DNA of 64,000 nt from Pseudomonas fluorescens (lineage in GTDB: Bacteria > Pseudomonadota > Gammaproteobacteria > Pseudomonadales > Pseudomonadaceae), in NCBI RefSeq assembly GCF_003732425.1, contig NZ_MOBX01000014.1:548816-612815 (forward strand). Reading direction: 5' to 3'. Under the pieces are notes generated by a model, which saw only the letters and a program-made list of their open reading frames with translations, had not been told where the DNA came from and did not search any database. How positions within the stretch are numbered: the stretch's first letter is position 1; each line of letters starts with the position of its first letter. The position numbers and the translations under genes are program-made. Shown piece by piece: positions 25,448 through 33,744 of this stretch.

Positions 25448-25462
25448 GGTATGGGGTGATGC

Positions 25463-26800
<1,338 letters not shown>

Positions 26801-27090
26801 GTCTAACCTCGGTATTTTGTGACATCGCTTTCTTGGTGCGAAAGCCGACGGACGGGCGCTTAGGGCGCGCCTCTGATCAAAAAGTGCGCAATTCTAGCGG
26901 TGAGCAACGCACTTGACCAGCTTTATGCAGGGAAATACGACGAGTGCTGCGCTATGCTTCGCGCCGTTGAGCTTTACCAATTTTTTACAGTCAACAAAAC
27001 GTCTGTAACAACCGGTAAAACAGCGCATGCTGCACCACAAAGCATAGTGCTTCATTCAAAGAAGCCGGATCTGAGAAGTAGGAGTGTTGG
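26801..27090. other. Intergenic region between rimO and kup
   Basis: 290 bases between divergent genes. TTGACC at 26913 and TACGAC at 26936 are 17 bases apart and could be the kup promoter. No hairpin with a T-run and no repeat family was seen. Confidence 0.45.
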
Positions 27091-28992
27091 ATGGGTCAGG
27101 CAAGTAGTCAGGCGGCGGGCGCCGAGCATTCGGCTGCAAAACCGCTGAGCATGCTGGTCGCGGCAGTCGGGGTGGTTTACGGCGACATCGGCACGAGCCC
27201 GTTGTACACCCTCAAAGAAGTTTTCGCTGGTCACTATGGGGTGCCGGTTAACCACGACGGAGTTTTCGGGATTCTGTCGTTGATTTTCTGGTCGCTGATT
27301 TGGGTCGTCACCATCAAGTACGTGTTGTTCGTACTGCGCGCTGACAACCAGGGGGAAGGGGGGATCATGGCGCTGACCGCTCTGGCGCGACGTGCATCCA
27401 GCCGCTACCCGAAACTGCAAACGGTGCTGGTGATTCTGGGGCTGATCGGTGCAGCGCTGTTTTACGGCGACAGCATGATCACGCCGGCGATTTCTGTATT
27501 GTCCGCGGTTGAAGGTCTGGAGCTGGCGTTCGATGGCCTGGAGCGCTGGGTGGTGCCGATGGCACTGGTGGTGCTGGTCGCGCTGTTCCTGATCCAGAAA
27601 CACGGTACCGATCGCATCGGCAAGCTGTTTGGCCCGGTGATGGTGGCGTGGTTCCTGGTACTGGGCGGTTTGGGTATCAGCGGAATTATTAAACACCCGG
27701 AAGTATTGAGCGCGCTGAACCCGATTTGGGGTGTGCGTTTCTTCATCGTGCATCCGGGCATGGGCGTGGCGATTCTCGGCGCGGTGGTGCTGGCACTGAC
27801 CGGCGCCGAAGCCTTGTACGCCGACATGGGCCACTTCGGCCGCAAGCCGATTGCCCGCGCCTGGCTGATTCTGGTGCTTCCGGCCCTGGTGCTGAACTAC
27901 TTCGGTCAGGGCGCGTTGCTGCTGGAAAACCCGGAAGCGGCGCGTAACCCGTTCTACCTGCTGGCGCCGAGCTGGGCACTGGTGCCACTGGTGGTACTGG
28001 CGACCCTGGCCACGGTCATTGCTTCGCAGGCGGTGATTTCCGGCGCGTTCTCGTTGACCCGTCAGGCCATCCAGCTTGGCTACATTCCGCGCATGCACAT
28101 ACAGCACACTTCCAGTGCCGAACAGGGCCAGATTTACATCGGCGCGGTGAACTGGGCGCTGATGGTCGGCGTGATCCTGTTGGTCATTGGCTTCGAATCC
28201 TCGGGCGCGCTGGCGTCGGCTTACGGTGTGGCGGTGACCGGCACGATGCTGATCACCAGCATATTGGTGTCGGCAGTGATTCTGCTGTTGTGGAAATGGC
28301 CGCCGTTGTTGGCGGTGCCTATTCTGATTGGCTTCCTGCTGGTCGATGGCCTGTTCTTCGCGGCCAACGTGCCGAAGATCATTCAGGGCGGTGCGTTCCC
28401 GGTATTGGCGGGGATCGTGTTGTTCATCCTGATGACCACCTGGAAACGCGGCAAGGAGCTGCTGGTCGATCGCCTCGACGAAGGCGCGCTGCCGCTGCCG
28501 ATATTCATCAGCAGCATCCGCGTGCAGCCACCGCACCGCGTGCAGGGCACAGCGGTGTTCCTCACCGCGCGCTCCGACGCCGTGCCGCACGCGCTGTTGC
28601 ATAACCTGCTGCACAACCAGGTGCTGCACGAGCAAGTGGTGCTGTTGACGGTGGTCTACGAAGACATCCCGCGCGTACCGCCATCACGGCGCTTCGAAGT
28701 CGAAGCGCACGGCGAAGGCTTCTTCCGGGTGATCCTGCACTTTGGTTTCACCGACGAGCCGGATGTGCCGCAAGCGCTGAAGCTGTGTCATCTGGATGAT
28801 CTGGATTTCAGCCCGATGCGTACCACGTACTTCCTCAGTCGCGAAACGGTGATTGCTTCGAAGCTGGAAGGCATGGCGCGTTGGCGTGAGGCGTTGTTTG
28901 CGTTCATGTTGAAGAATGCCAATGGCAATTTACGGTTCTTTAATTTGCCGTTGAACCGGGTGATTGAGTTGGGGACGCAGGTGGAGATGTAA
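27091..28992 (+). CDS. kup: KUP-family potassium uptake transporter
   Basis: 633 residues. About 12 membrane helices span residues 20-430, with the family start VAAVGVVYGDIGTSPLYTLKE and SMITPAISVLSAVEGLE. A cytoplasmic C-terminal domain of about 160 residues follows. It takes up potassium, probably with protons. A promoter-like pair lies at 26913. The gene is followed by a strong terminator. Confidence 0.96.
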   Translation: MGQASSQAAGAEHSAAKPLSMLVAAVGVVYGDIGTSPLYTLKEVFAGHYGVPVNHDGVFGILSLIFWSLIWVVTIKYVLFVLRADNQGEGGIMALTALARRASSRYPKLQTVLVILGLIGAALFYGDSMITPAISVLSAVEGLELAFDGLERWVVPMALVVLVALFLIQKHGTDRIGKLFGPVMVAWFLVLGGLGISGIIKHPEVLSALNPIWGVRFFIVHPGMGVAILGAVVLALTGAEALYADMGHFGRKPIARAWLILVLPALVLNYFGQGALLLENPEAARNPFYLLAPSWALVPLVVLATLATVIASQAVISGAFSLTRQAIQLGYIPRMHIQHTSSAEQGQIYIGAVNWALMVGVILLVIGFESSGALASAYGVAVTGTMLITSILVSAVILLLWKWPPLLAVPILIGFLLVDGLFFAANVPKIIQGGAFPVLAGIVLFILMTTWKRGKELLVDRLDEGALPLPIFISSIRVQPPHRVQGTAVFLTARSDAVPHALLHNLLHNQVLHEQVVLLTVVYEDIPRVPPSRRFEVEAHGEGFFRVILHFGFTDEPDVPQALKLCHLDDLDFSPMRTTYFLSRETVIASKLEGMARWREALFAFMLKNANGNLRFFNLPLNRVIELGTQVEM

Positions 28993-29008
28993 GCTTCTCC
29001 TCAACTGA

Positions 29009-29048
29009 AAAGCCCCCGTCAGCCTAGTGGCTGGCGGGGGCTTTTTTG
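29009..29048 (+). terminator. Intrinsic terminator after kup
   Basis: A 14-bp stem (AGCCCCCGTCAGCC with GGCTGGCGGGGGCT), a 4-base loop and TTTTTT. Confidence 0.93.
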
Positions 29049-29063
29049 TGGGCGGCAACTTCA

Positions 29064-29145
29064 GATCAAAAGATCGCAGCCTTCGGCAGCTCCTACAGGT
29101 TTCGCATTCCATGTAGGAGCTGCCGAAGGCTGCGATCTTTTGATC
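29064..29145. repeat. Palindromic repeat pair, left edge of the accessory island
   Basis: Two inverted units of the GATCAAAAGATCGCAGCC family across a spacer of about 14 bases. Confidence 0.92.
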
Positions 29146-29168
29146 TTCAAACCTCTACAGGCCTTCAG

Positions 29169-29465
29169 TTATCTCTGCTCAGACTCGGTCTTCGTCCGCG
29201 CAGGTCGTGGGATCAGTGTCTGTATCACATCATCAAGCAAAGCCTTGCCCATCACCGTCAGGTAATGCGCCGCCCAAGCGTGGCGGTCGGTGTCTCTGAT
29301 GAAGGCAGCGTCCTCGGCGAAGGATTTTGCGAGGGATAGCAGGTCGGAGGATTGGGACAAGGCATCGATGATCGGGATGCCGGCGCGGACGTTGAAGAAC
29401 GCTTGATCCGAGTTGTAGAGGAAAGGGGTGAAGCCGATGGTTTTAAGATCAGATGGATTGTTCAT
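29169..29465 (-). CDS. DUF6124/DUF3077-like small protein
   Basis: 98 residues from the ATG at 29463-29465. An AAGGGA ribosome site lies just upstream. The frame is open up to 29672, but that stretch is a structured leader rather than coding. The protein has the pattern FNVRAGIPIIDALSQSSDLLSLAKS, followed by DRHAWAAHYLTVMGKALLDDV, as in a family of short Pseudomonas proteins present in several copies per genome. Their function is not known. The unusual leader suggests regulation after transcription. Confidence 0.7.
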   Translation of the reverse strand: MNNPSDLKTIGFTPFLYNSDQAFFNVRAGIPIIDALSQSSDLLSLAKSFAEDAAFIRDTDRHAWAAHYLTVMGKALLDDVIQTLIPRPARTKTESEQR

Positions 29466-29717
29466 TGTCAGTTCCCTTGATTTTGAGAGCTGCCGCATCC
29501 GATACCAAGCGAATGGGTGGCAGCTGTGCGCAGGTTGGTAAACCGGGGAACCAAGGAAACCGGCACGCTCGAAAGCGTCCCACACACAGCTGCCATAACA
29601 CAGGGGCTCGGACGGGATTTCGCCTGAGTCGTGTCGGGTGCGCTGTTGCGCCTTATTCCACCGGGTTACCAAGCCCGATCGCTGAATGGGTCAGCGACGT
29701 CCGGAGGGTATCCCGTC
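29466..29717 (-). ncRNA. Candidate structured leader RNA upstream of the DUF6124-like gene
   Basis: GGCAGCTGTG (29519-29528) can pair with CACAGCTGCC (29585-29594), enclosing ACGCTCGAAAGCGT. The same segment can instead pair its first 7 bases with AGCTGCC at 29488-29494, just before the ribosome site. Further upstream a 7-bp stem (29611-29617 with 29711-29717) encloses hairpins at 29662-29677 and 29679-29697. Mutually exclusive stems next to a start codon are what a translational switch would show. Confidence 0.5.
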
Positions 29718-29747
29718 AAAAAACAGCGCAATAGAGCGGCAGAGCGT

Positions 29748-29763
29748 CGAAACACGAGTTTCG
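29748..29763. other. Small perfect hairpin
   Basis: CGAAAC pairs with GTTTCG across a 4-base loop, in the 400-base non-coding stretch that also holds the leader. No T-run follows. Confidence 0.45.
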
Positions 29764-29869
29764 GAGTTTGCCTACAAGGTCTGTGGGCGTCATCTGATAT
29801 TGCGAGACGGGAAGTAAACGATACTAAACGTCACGCACGAACCGACGTGTGCAAAGCATTCAGGTACGT

Positions 29870-30052
29870 ATGACGGCATCAGCGGAACAAGAAGTACAGG
29901 ATGAACCAGAGGAGCTTCGGATCGAAAAGAAGGCCAGTGAACGATTGCTCATCTTTGATTTGGCCCAAGCAATCAGCCATGACGATATGAGGGCAAGGTA
30001 TGCAGCGATTAGTGATCGACTCAAGGGCTTGACGACCCGGCCTCGTCAGTGA
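29870..30052 (+). CDS. Small hypothetical protein ahead of the three-gene operon
   Basis: 60 residues from the ATG at 29870; a GTG 21 bases earlier is possible. The ribosome site is weak. The sequence is helical and charged (EEPEELRIEKKASERLLIF-like segment) without a known motif. It lies 50 bases before the winged-helix gene, separated from it by the palindrome at 30055. It could be a fourth component of the system or a non-functional remnant. Confidence 0.4.
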   Translation: MTASAEQEVQDEPEELRIEKKASERLLIFDLAQAISHDDMRARYAAISDRLKGLTTRPRQ

Positions 30053-30054
30053 GA

Positions 30055-30088
30055 CAAGTGTCCACGTTTTATGGAATGTGGACACTTG
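30055..30088. promoter_or_regulatory. Perfect 11-bp inverted repeat before the three-gene operon
   Basis: CAAGTGTCCAC and GTGGACACTTG are separated by 12 bases and end 14 bases before the ATG at 30103. No T-run follows, so an operator for the winged-helix protein is more likely than a terminator. Confidence 0.55.
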
Positions 30089-30102
30089 AGGTTTTGATCT
30101 AA

Positions 30103-30870
30103 ATGAAGAGTCAAGACATTTTACTTTTGTTCAAAATGGCCAGTCTCCACGCTCAGGAAGAGAACCTCTTGGGGGAGATGGAGGCCGAATCGAATTCGGA
30201 CAGGGTCGAAGAGCTGCTCAGGCCTTATGTCGTCAGCCGAATGACCGCAGGGGAGAGTGTGGGGAAGCCATTGGTCACCTACTCCACTGATGGGGAAGAC
30301 ACAATCTTCCATCGCCGCGAACTTGATTCGCCTTTCGCTGATGGGCCAGGCTGGGAGGGATGGGCGGAACCAGCATCTGATCCACCGCTGACCAGTTGGA
30401 GCGATCTGTACTCTCTGCGTGCGCTGTCTGCCTCTCTCGGACTGAGCAAAAGCGAAGTCTCAAATGCTCTCGCCCGATGCCGGGAATCCGGACTGCTCAT
30501 TCATGACTACGACACCGGGCTTGCCAAAGTGCACCGCCGGGAACTGCTGAAAATTACCGAGCACGCGCTGAAGTACTTCTTCCCGGTCAAGCCTGGCGCG
30601 ATGGTTCGTGGCATACCCACAGGTTTTGCGGCGCCTGCGCTGTCCAAAAGCATCAAGAGTGCGGGTGGTTTGATTCCGGTCTGGCCGGATGCGCAGGGAA
30701 CCGAGCGAGGCCAAGCGATAGTGCCGCTTTACAAAACAGTGCCGGAAGCGGTGAAAAAAGACCGGATCCTTTACCACTATCTGGCGCTAGCTGATGCAAT
30801 CCGTCTGGGGGGGCCACGTGAGTGTGGTGTGGCAATCAGTATTCTGAAGGCAGGGATGGGGCTGAAATAA
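30103..30870 (+). CDS. Winged-helix protein, first gene of the candidate system
   Basis: 255 residues. The start MKSQDILLLFKMASLH is a helix common to proteins paired with AbiEii-like nucleotidyltransferases. A MarR-like helix-turn-helix lies at about 103-134 (YSLRALSASLGLSKSEVSNA). After it comes FPVKPGAMVRGIPTGFAAP (about 160-178), a block I recall from such partners. Residues 20-97 look like an extra acidic segment. In AbiE pairs the first gene is antitoxin and repressor; the same role here is inference. The next gene starts 1 base after the stop. Confidence 0.65.
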   Translation: MKSQDILLLFKMASLHAQEENLLGEMEAESNSDRVEELLRPYVVSRMTAGESVGKPLVTYSTDGEDTIFHRRELDSPFADGPGWEGWAEPASDPPLTSWSDLYSLRALSASLGLSKSEVSNALARCRESGLLIHDYDTGLAKVHRRELLKITEHALKYFFPVKPGAMVRGIPTGFAAPALSKSIKSAGGLIPVWPDAQGTERGQAIVPLYKTVPEAVKKDRILYHYLALADAIRLGGPRECGVAISILKAGMGLK

Positions 30871-30871
30871 C

Positions 30872-31570
30872 ATGTCGTCAAACGCGGATCACAACTACGA
30901 ACTCATTGAGTTCGTGGCTGAAGGCTTGGGCGAGGCGTTTCTCGCCGAAGTTGCCTTTGTTGGCGGTTGCACAACCGCCATGCTGGTTACAGATACAGCC
31001 GTGCTGGACGACATTCGTTTCACTGATGACGTTGATCTAGTGATCGAGTTGGCCGGTATCAGCGCCTGGAACCATCTCACCGAACGGCTGGCGGCCAAGG
31101 GTTTCAAGATCACGGGTGAAGACGAGGTCAATTGTCGTTTTCGCTTCAATGACGTCGTCGTTGATGTCATGCCTTCCGACCCAGCAGTGCTCGGCTATGC
31201 CAACCGCTGGTTCGTCGAGGGGCTGGCGAGGGCGGATAAATTCACCCTGCCCAGCGGCACTGTCATCCAGATATTCCAGCCCACGTATTTTCTCGCGACG
31301 AAACTGGAAGCTTTCGCCGGTCGGGGAAATGGCGATCCTTATCACAAGGATGTCGAGGACATGATCATCTTGATCGATGGTCGGCCTGAGCTGTTGGAGG
31401 AGGTGGGCCAGACTGACAAGGACCTCAAGGGGTTCATCACAGAGGGAGTCCAGAAGCTGATGGCGCTCGATGGGGTTGGCTACGTGATCGAAAGTTCAGG
31501 CTCGGTGCAGGCGAATCCGGGCAGAGGGCAGATTATTCACAGGCGTATGAAAGCGCTGGCCAACGCATGA
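30872..31570 (+). CDS. AbiEii/AbiGii-like nucleotidyltransferase
   Basis: 232 residues. The polymerase-beta nucleotidyltransferase core is clear: FVGGCTTAML with the Gly pair at 31-32, then RFTDDVDLVIEL with D53 and D55, and a third acidic residue D98 in VVVDVMPSD. The conserved YFLATKLEAFAGRGNGDP and DVEDMIILIDGRPEL follow, as in the AbiEii-type family. Such proteins transfer nucleotides to tRNA or protein targets; AbiEii-type toxins block growth. The target here is unknown. Its stop overlaps the start of the next gene (ATGA), so both are translationally coupled. Confidence 0.75.
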   Translation: MSSNADHNYELIEFVAEGLGEAFLAEVAFVGGCTTAMLVTDTAVLDDIRFTDDVDLVIELAGISAWNHLTERLAAKGFKITGEDEVNCRFRFNDVVVDVMPSDPAVLGYANRWFVEGLARADKFTLPSGTVIQIFQPTYFLATKLEAFAGRGNGDPYHKDVEDMIILIDGRPELLEEVGQTDKDLKGFITEGVQKLMALDGVGYVIESSGSVQANPGRGQIIHRRMKALANA

Positions 31571-32250
31571 GATACCACTCCCGATCAATCACTGGGCAAG
31601 CCAGCAGAACAAATAATGACTATGCCGGAGCGACCTGTGAGGGTGACGGTGGTTTTTTTGTTGTCGCGGATGGCACTTCCAAGCGCGGCAGTGGACAGCT
31701 GGCTGAAAGCTTCGTAAGCGGCATGTTGGCGGCTCATTCCACACAGATGGAGCAGGGGAGCTATCCTGCAGAGCCCGCAGCTGTTGAGCATCTATTGGGT
31801 TCAATACTGGCGGATTTTCATGCGTCGTTGCCTGCTGATCAGGCGGGAGCCATCTGTTACCTGATTGGCTTGGTCGCTCATGGCCGACTCACCGTTGCAT
31901 ACGAAGGTGACTGTTCATGCGGGATTGTGACGCTTGCGGGAGCCATCGAGTGGATTACGTCACCTCACTGCAAAGCCAATTGGCGGCGCGACCGTTCGCA
32001 CTGCGAGTTGGCGCAAGACCCCGCGCGAAATTCGGTAACACGATGCTTGAAGATCAATCGGGTTCCGAACCCTGACTTTGTTTGTTGTGCACTGGACGCT
32101 GTTGAGCGCTTGGTTTTTGTCACTGATGGCTTTTGGGCGGATTTGACGCAAGCCCAGCAAAGCAGTTTGTTGGCGGCGCCGGATAGCGACATTAGCGTTG
32201 GCGACGATGATGTCACATGGATAGATGTTCAGCTTGGCCAGCAAGACTGA
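31567..32250 (+). CDS. PP2C-like protein phosphatase, third gene of the candidate system
   Basis: 227 residues, shorter than most PP2C enzymes. The metal-binding motifs are recognisable: NNDYAG (D18), FFVVADGTS (D35-G36), AYEGDCSCG (D115), VTDGFWADL (D187) and DDDVTW (D213-D215). No membrane or sensor domain is attached. PP2C folds usually remove phosphate from Ser/Thr; one bacterial member, SidD, removes AMP from proteins. Next to a nucleotidyltransferase, removal of a nucleotide is an attractive hypothesis. The codon use looks less GC-biased than in the surrounding core genes. Confidence 0.7.
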   Translation: MRYHSRSITGQASRTNNDYAGATCEGDGGFFVVADGTSKRGSGQLAESFVSGMLAAHSTQMEQGSYPAEPAAVEHLLGSILADFHASLPADQAGAICYLIGLVAHGRLTVAYEGDCSCGIVTLAGAIEWITSPHCKANWRRDRSHCELAQDPARNSVTRCLKINRVPNPDFVCCALDAVERLVFVTDGFWADLTQAQQSSLLAAPDSDISVGDDDVTWIDVQLGQQD

Positions 32251-32279
32251 AGAGTTGTCTGAGTTCGGCCCAATACCCC

Positions 32280-32368
32280 TGTGGGAGCGAGCCTGCTCGC
32301 GAAGGCGTAGTGTCAGTCGACGAATCTGTAAACTGACCCACCGCTTCGCGAGCAGGCTCGCTCCCACA
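32280..32368. repeat. REP palindrome pair, right edge of the accessory island
   Basis: Two inverted GAGCGAGCCTGCTCGC units across about 40 bases. Confidence 0.93.
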
Positions 32369-32395
32369 GGGGATTTTCGTGGCTGCTGGAATGTA

Positions 32396-32434
32396 AAAAG
32401 CCCCCGTAACTGTGAAGTTGCGGGGGCTTTTTTT
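32396..32434 (-). terminator. Intrinsic terminator after the mprF/hydrolase operon
   Basis: AAAAGCCCCCG(T)AACT pairs with AGTT(G)CGGGGGCTTTT across a short loop. T-runs on both sides make it work in either direction. Confidence 0.88.
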
Positions 32435-32448
32435 GGGCGCGGCTCAGA

Positions 32449-33744
32449 TCACTCTTCGGCAACCGAGTCCTTGCTCTGACGCTTTTCGATCAAATCCACC
32501 AGACGCTTGGCCAGCGCCGGATAGTTCTCGTCGAAGTGGTGGCCGCCAGGCAGTTTCACCGCTTCACCCACCGCAGTCTTGTCCGTGCAGCCGCTTTCAT
32601 CCGTCTCTTCTTCACCATAGATGCACACAACCTTGGCGGCTGGCAGCTTGGCCATTTCCGGGCCGGTGGCGGCTTCTTTGCCGGCGTTGCCGAGCCAGCC
32701 TTCGACTTCGATTTCGAAGCTGCCGGTGCGGGCGAAGGCCAGCAGGATGATTGCGTCGACGCGTTGCTGCTCGGTGTCCGGCAGGCGGTTGTAGATCGCC
32801 GGCAGGACGTCAGCACCGAACGAGTAACCGGTGAGGATGAAGCGTTTGGTGCCCCATTTCTGCCGGTAGTGCTGCATCAGTTCGGTCAGGTCCAGGGCGC
32901 TTTGCTCCGGGCTCTTGTGCTGCCAGTAGTAGCGCAGGGTGTCGATGCCGACCACCGGGTAGCCGATCTTCGCCATCTCGCCGGCCACGTCGCGGTCGAG
33001 GTCGCGCCAGCCGCCGTCACCGGAGAGGAACAGGGTCACGGTGTCTTTCGCTTGGCCGGCCGGCACTTCCACCACCGGGATGGCCAGACCGCCGTTGGCC
33101 TTGTCGCCGCCAACGAGGATCTTGCGCAGTTCGTTGTTCAGCACTTGCGGCAGGTTGATGTCGTAGTCGCTGATGCTGGTTTCGGCGTTCGGTTGATCGC
33201 GCACGAAACCTGCGCTGGCGTCGTCCGGGTTGTCGTTCCAAGCCACCAGCCAGTGGCCGTGGGCGGCGGATTTCGGCAGCAGGTGGGTGCAGCCACCCTT
33301 TTCCAGGGCGAGGTCAACGGAGACGGCTTGGGCCTTGTCGTCTTTTTGCTCGGACAACCAACGCCAGGCCAGTACCGCGCCGGGGCCGATACCGCTGACC
33401 AGCGTGGCCGGGCCGTTCAGTTCGCGCAGACCGGTTTGCAGGGCGCGGCTTTGCAGCAGGCAGTCCTTGGGCAGAATCACCTGAACGATCTGCGCCGAAG
33501 CGCTGCGGCTCAGGGTGGTCAGTTGTTTTTCACTGAGCTTCTGGTCGTCATTAACGGCGATCAGCACCTGCGCCTTGGGCTTGGTGCCGGGGATGATGCG
33601 GGTCAAAACGGTGCCGTCTGCCGCCGTAATAGGTTCGAGCGTCGGTTCCGGTGCCGGACGTTTGAGGTACCAGAAACCGCCGCCGGCAATCACGGCCAGC
33701 ACGATCAGTGCGGCCAGGATGTACTTCAGGGAGCGTTGAATCAT
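32449..33744 (-). CDS. AcvB/VirJ-family aminoacyl-phosphatidylglycerol hydrolase
   Basis: 431 residues. An N-terminal signal anchor (about 7-27) is followed by a periplasmic alpha/beta-hydrolase with two halves. The family signatures FLSGDGGWRDLDRDVAGEM and GYSFGADVLPAIYNR (nucleophile Ser in GYSFG) are intact. In P. aeruginosa the equivalent, PA0919, removes alanine from alanyl-phosphatidylglycerol made by PA0920, here encoded by the upstream mprF. The start codon overlaps the mprF stop by one base (ATGA), so the two are one operon controlling the amount of modified lipid. Confidence 0.9.
   Translation of the reverse strand: MIQRSLKYILAALIVLAVIAGGGFWYLKRPAPEPTLEPITAADGTVLTRIIPGTKPKAQVLIAVNDDQKLSEKQLTTLSRSASAQIVQVILPKDCLLQSRALQTGLRELNGPATLVSGIGPGAVLAWRWLSEQKDDKAQAVSVDLALEKGGCTHLLPKSAAHGHWLVAWNDNPDDASAGFVRDQPNAETSISDYDINLPQVLNNELRKILVGGDKANGGLAIPVVEVPAGQAKDTVTLFLSGDGGWRDLDRDVAGEMAKIGYPVVGIDTLRYYWQHKSPEQSALDLTELMQHYRQKWGTKRFILTGYSFGADVLPAIYNRLPDTEQQRVDAIILLAFARTGSFEIEVEGWLGNAGKEAATGPEMAKLPAAKVVCIYGEEETDESGCTDKTAVGEAVKLPGGHHFDENYPALAKRLVDLIEKRQSKDSVAEE

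Noticed and set aside
27052..28635. 527-codon minus-strand frame across kup
   Set aside because: Antisense to a clear KUP transporter; composition is rich in His, Gln and Arg with no domain.
29466..29672. N-terminal extension of the DUF6124-like protein
   Set aside because: A ribosome site precedes the ATG at 29465 and the extension coincides with strong RNA stems.
29466..29870. Retron-like msr/msd RNA
   Set aside because: No reverse transcriptase gene is nearby and the stems point to a leader of the minus-strand gene.
30055..30088. Terminator reading of the palindrome before the operon
   Set aside because: The 12-base loop and lack of a T-run make an operator more likely, though termination cannot be fully excluded.
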